Position numbers and translations under genes: made by a program. Below the pieces are notes generated by a model, which saw only the letters and a list, made by a program, of their open reading frames with translations, made no database searches and was not told the origin of the DNA. Shown one piece after another: positions 5,967 to 5,967 of a DNA stretch of 5,967 bases. The DNA lies in assembly GCA_020050965.1 (NCBI GenBank), contig JAGVJV010000252.1, forward strand, positions 1 through 5,967, given 5' to 3'. Source of the DNA: Parachlamydiales bacterium (lineage in GTDB: Bacteria > Chlamydiota > Chlamydiia > Chlamydiales > Rhabdochlamydiaceae). The first letter of the stretch is position 1; the number at the start of each line of letters is the position of its first letter.

Positions 5967-5967
5967 C

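Noticed and set aside
1..5967. Frameshift, pseudogene or gene fusion by assembly error
   Set aside because: Every codon in the frame was read and no stop was found; composition and codon style stay uniform, and all motor motifs are intact and in order.
1..5967. CRISPR array, tRNA or rRNA, insertion sequence, internal promoter or terminator
   Set aside because: No spaced direct repeats, cloverleaf, inverted terminal repeats or hairpin-plus-T-run outside coding constraint were seen; T-rich plus-strand runs are the complement of Lys codons.

Overview
The window is one piece of a single giant protein-coding gene. On the minus strand, the frame whose codons begin (in plus-strand coordinates) at multiples of 3 is open from 5966 down to 3, giving 1988 codons without a stop. 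I followed this frame codon by codon through every line and found no frameshift. Neither the start codon nor the stop codon lies inside the window. By chance such a run would occur with probability about (61/64)^1988. There are no intergenic regions, RNA genes, mobile elements, CRISPR arrays, promoters or terminators that I can support. The other open frames are shadows of this gene.

Residue numbers below count from the codon at 5964-5966 as residue 1, which is not the true N-terminus. The visible protein has four zones. (1) Residues 1-780 are soluble, charged and almost wholly helical in character. They are interrupted by a short Pro/Ala-rich linker (about 262-273) and a Lys/Glu-rich probable coiled coil (about 279-330). 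(2) Residues 780-1275 form a SecA-type ATPase motor with Walker A TGEGKS, motif Ia, a DIVYG motif, Walker B VLIDEVD, a recognisable preprotein-crosslinking-domain (PPXD) equivalent containing WSNGLHQ, the SGT motif, IATNLAGRGTD and the arginine-finger motif QGFGRTARSG. (3) Residues 1276-1910 are again helical, with a TPR-like hairpin at about 1404-1446. (4) Residues 1915-1966 are a hydrophobic, Gly/Ala-rich segment followed by FSWSDYG, after which the protein runs out of the window.

This is not housekeeping SecA: at least 780 residues precede the motor, more than 700 follow it, and I see no canonical SecA helical-wing region or zinc-binding tail. It looks like the giant SecA-motor proteins that, from memory, occur in some host-associated bacteria and in some protists and invertebrates. 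Base composition is mid-40s % G+C by eye, and an intron-free frame of at least 5.96 kb points to a bacterium. An intracellular one such as a Parachlamydiales member (for example a Waddlia-like lineage) is my best guess, but this is weak inference. The protein may be a self-contained, motor-driven translocator or a large effector; its substrate and role cannot be read from the sequence.
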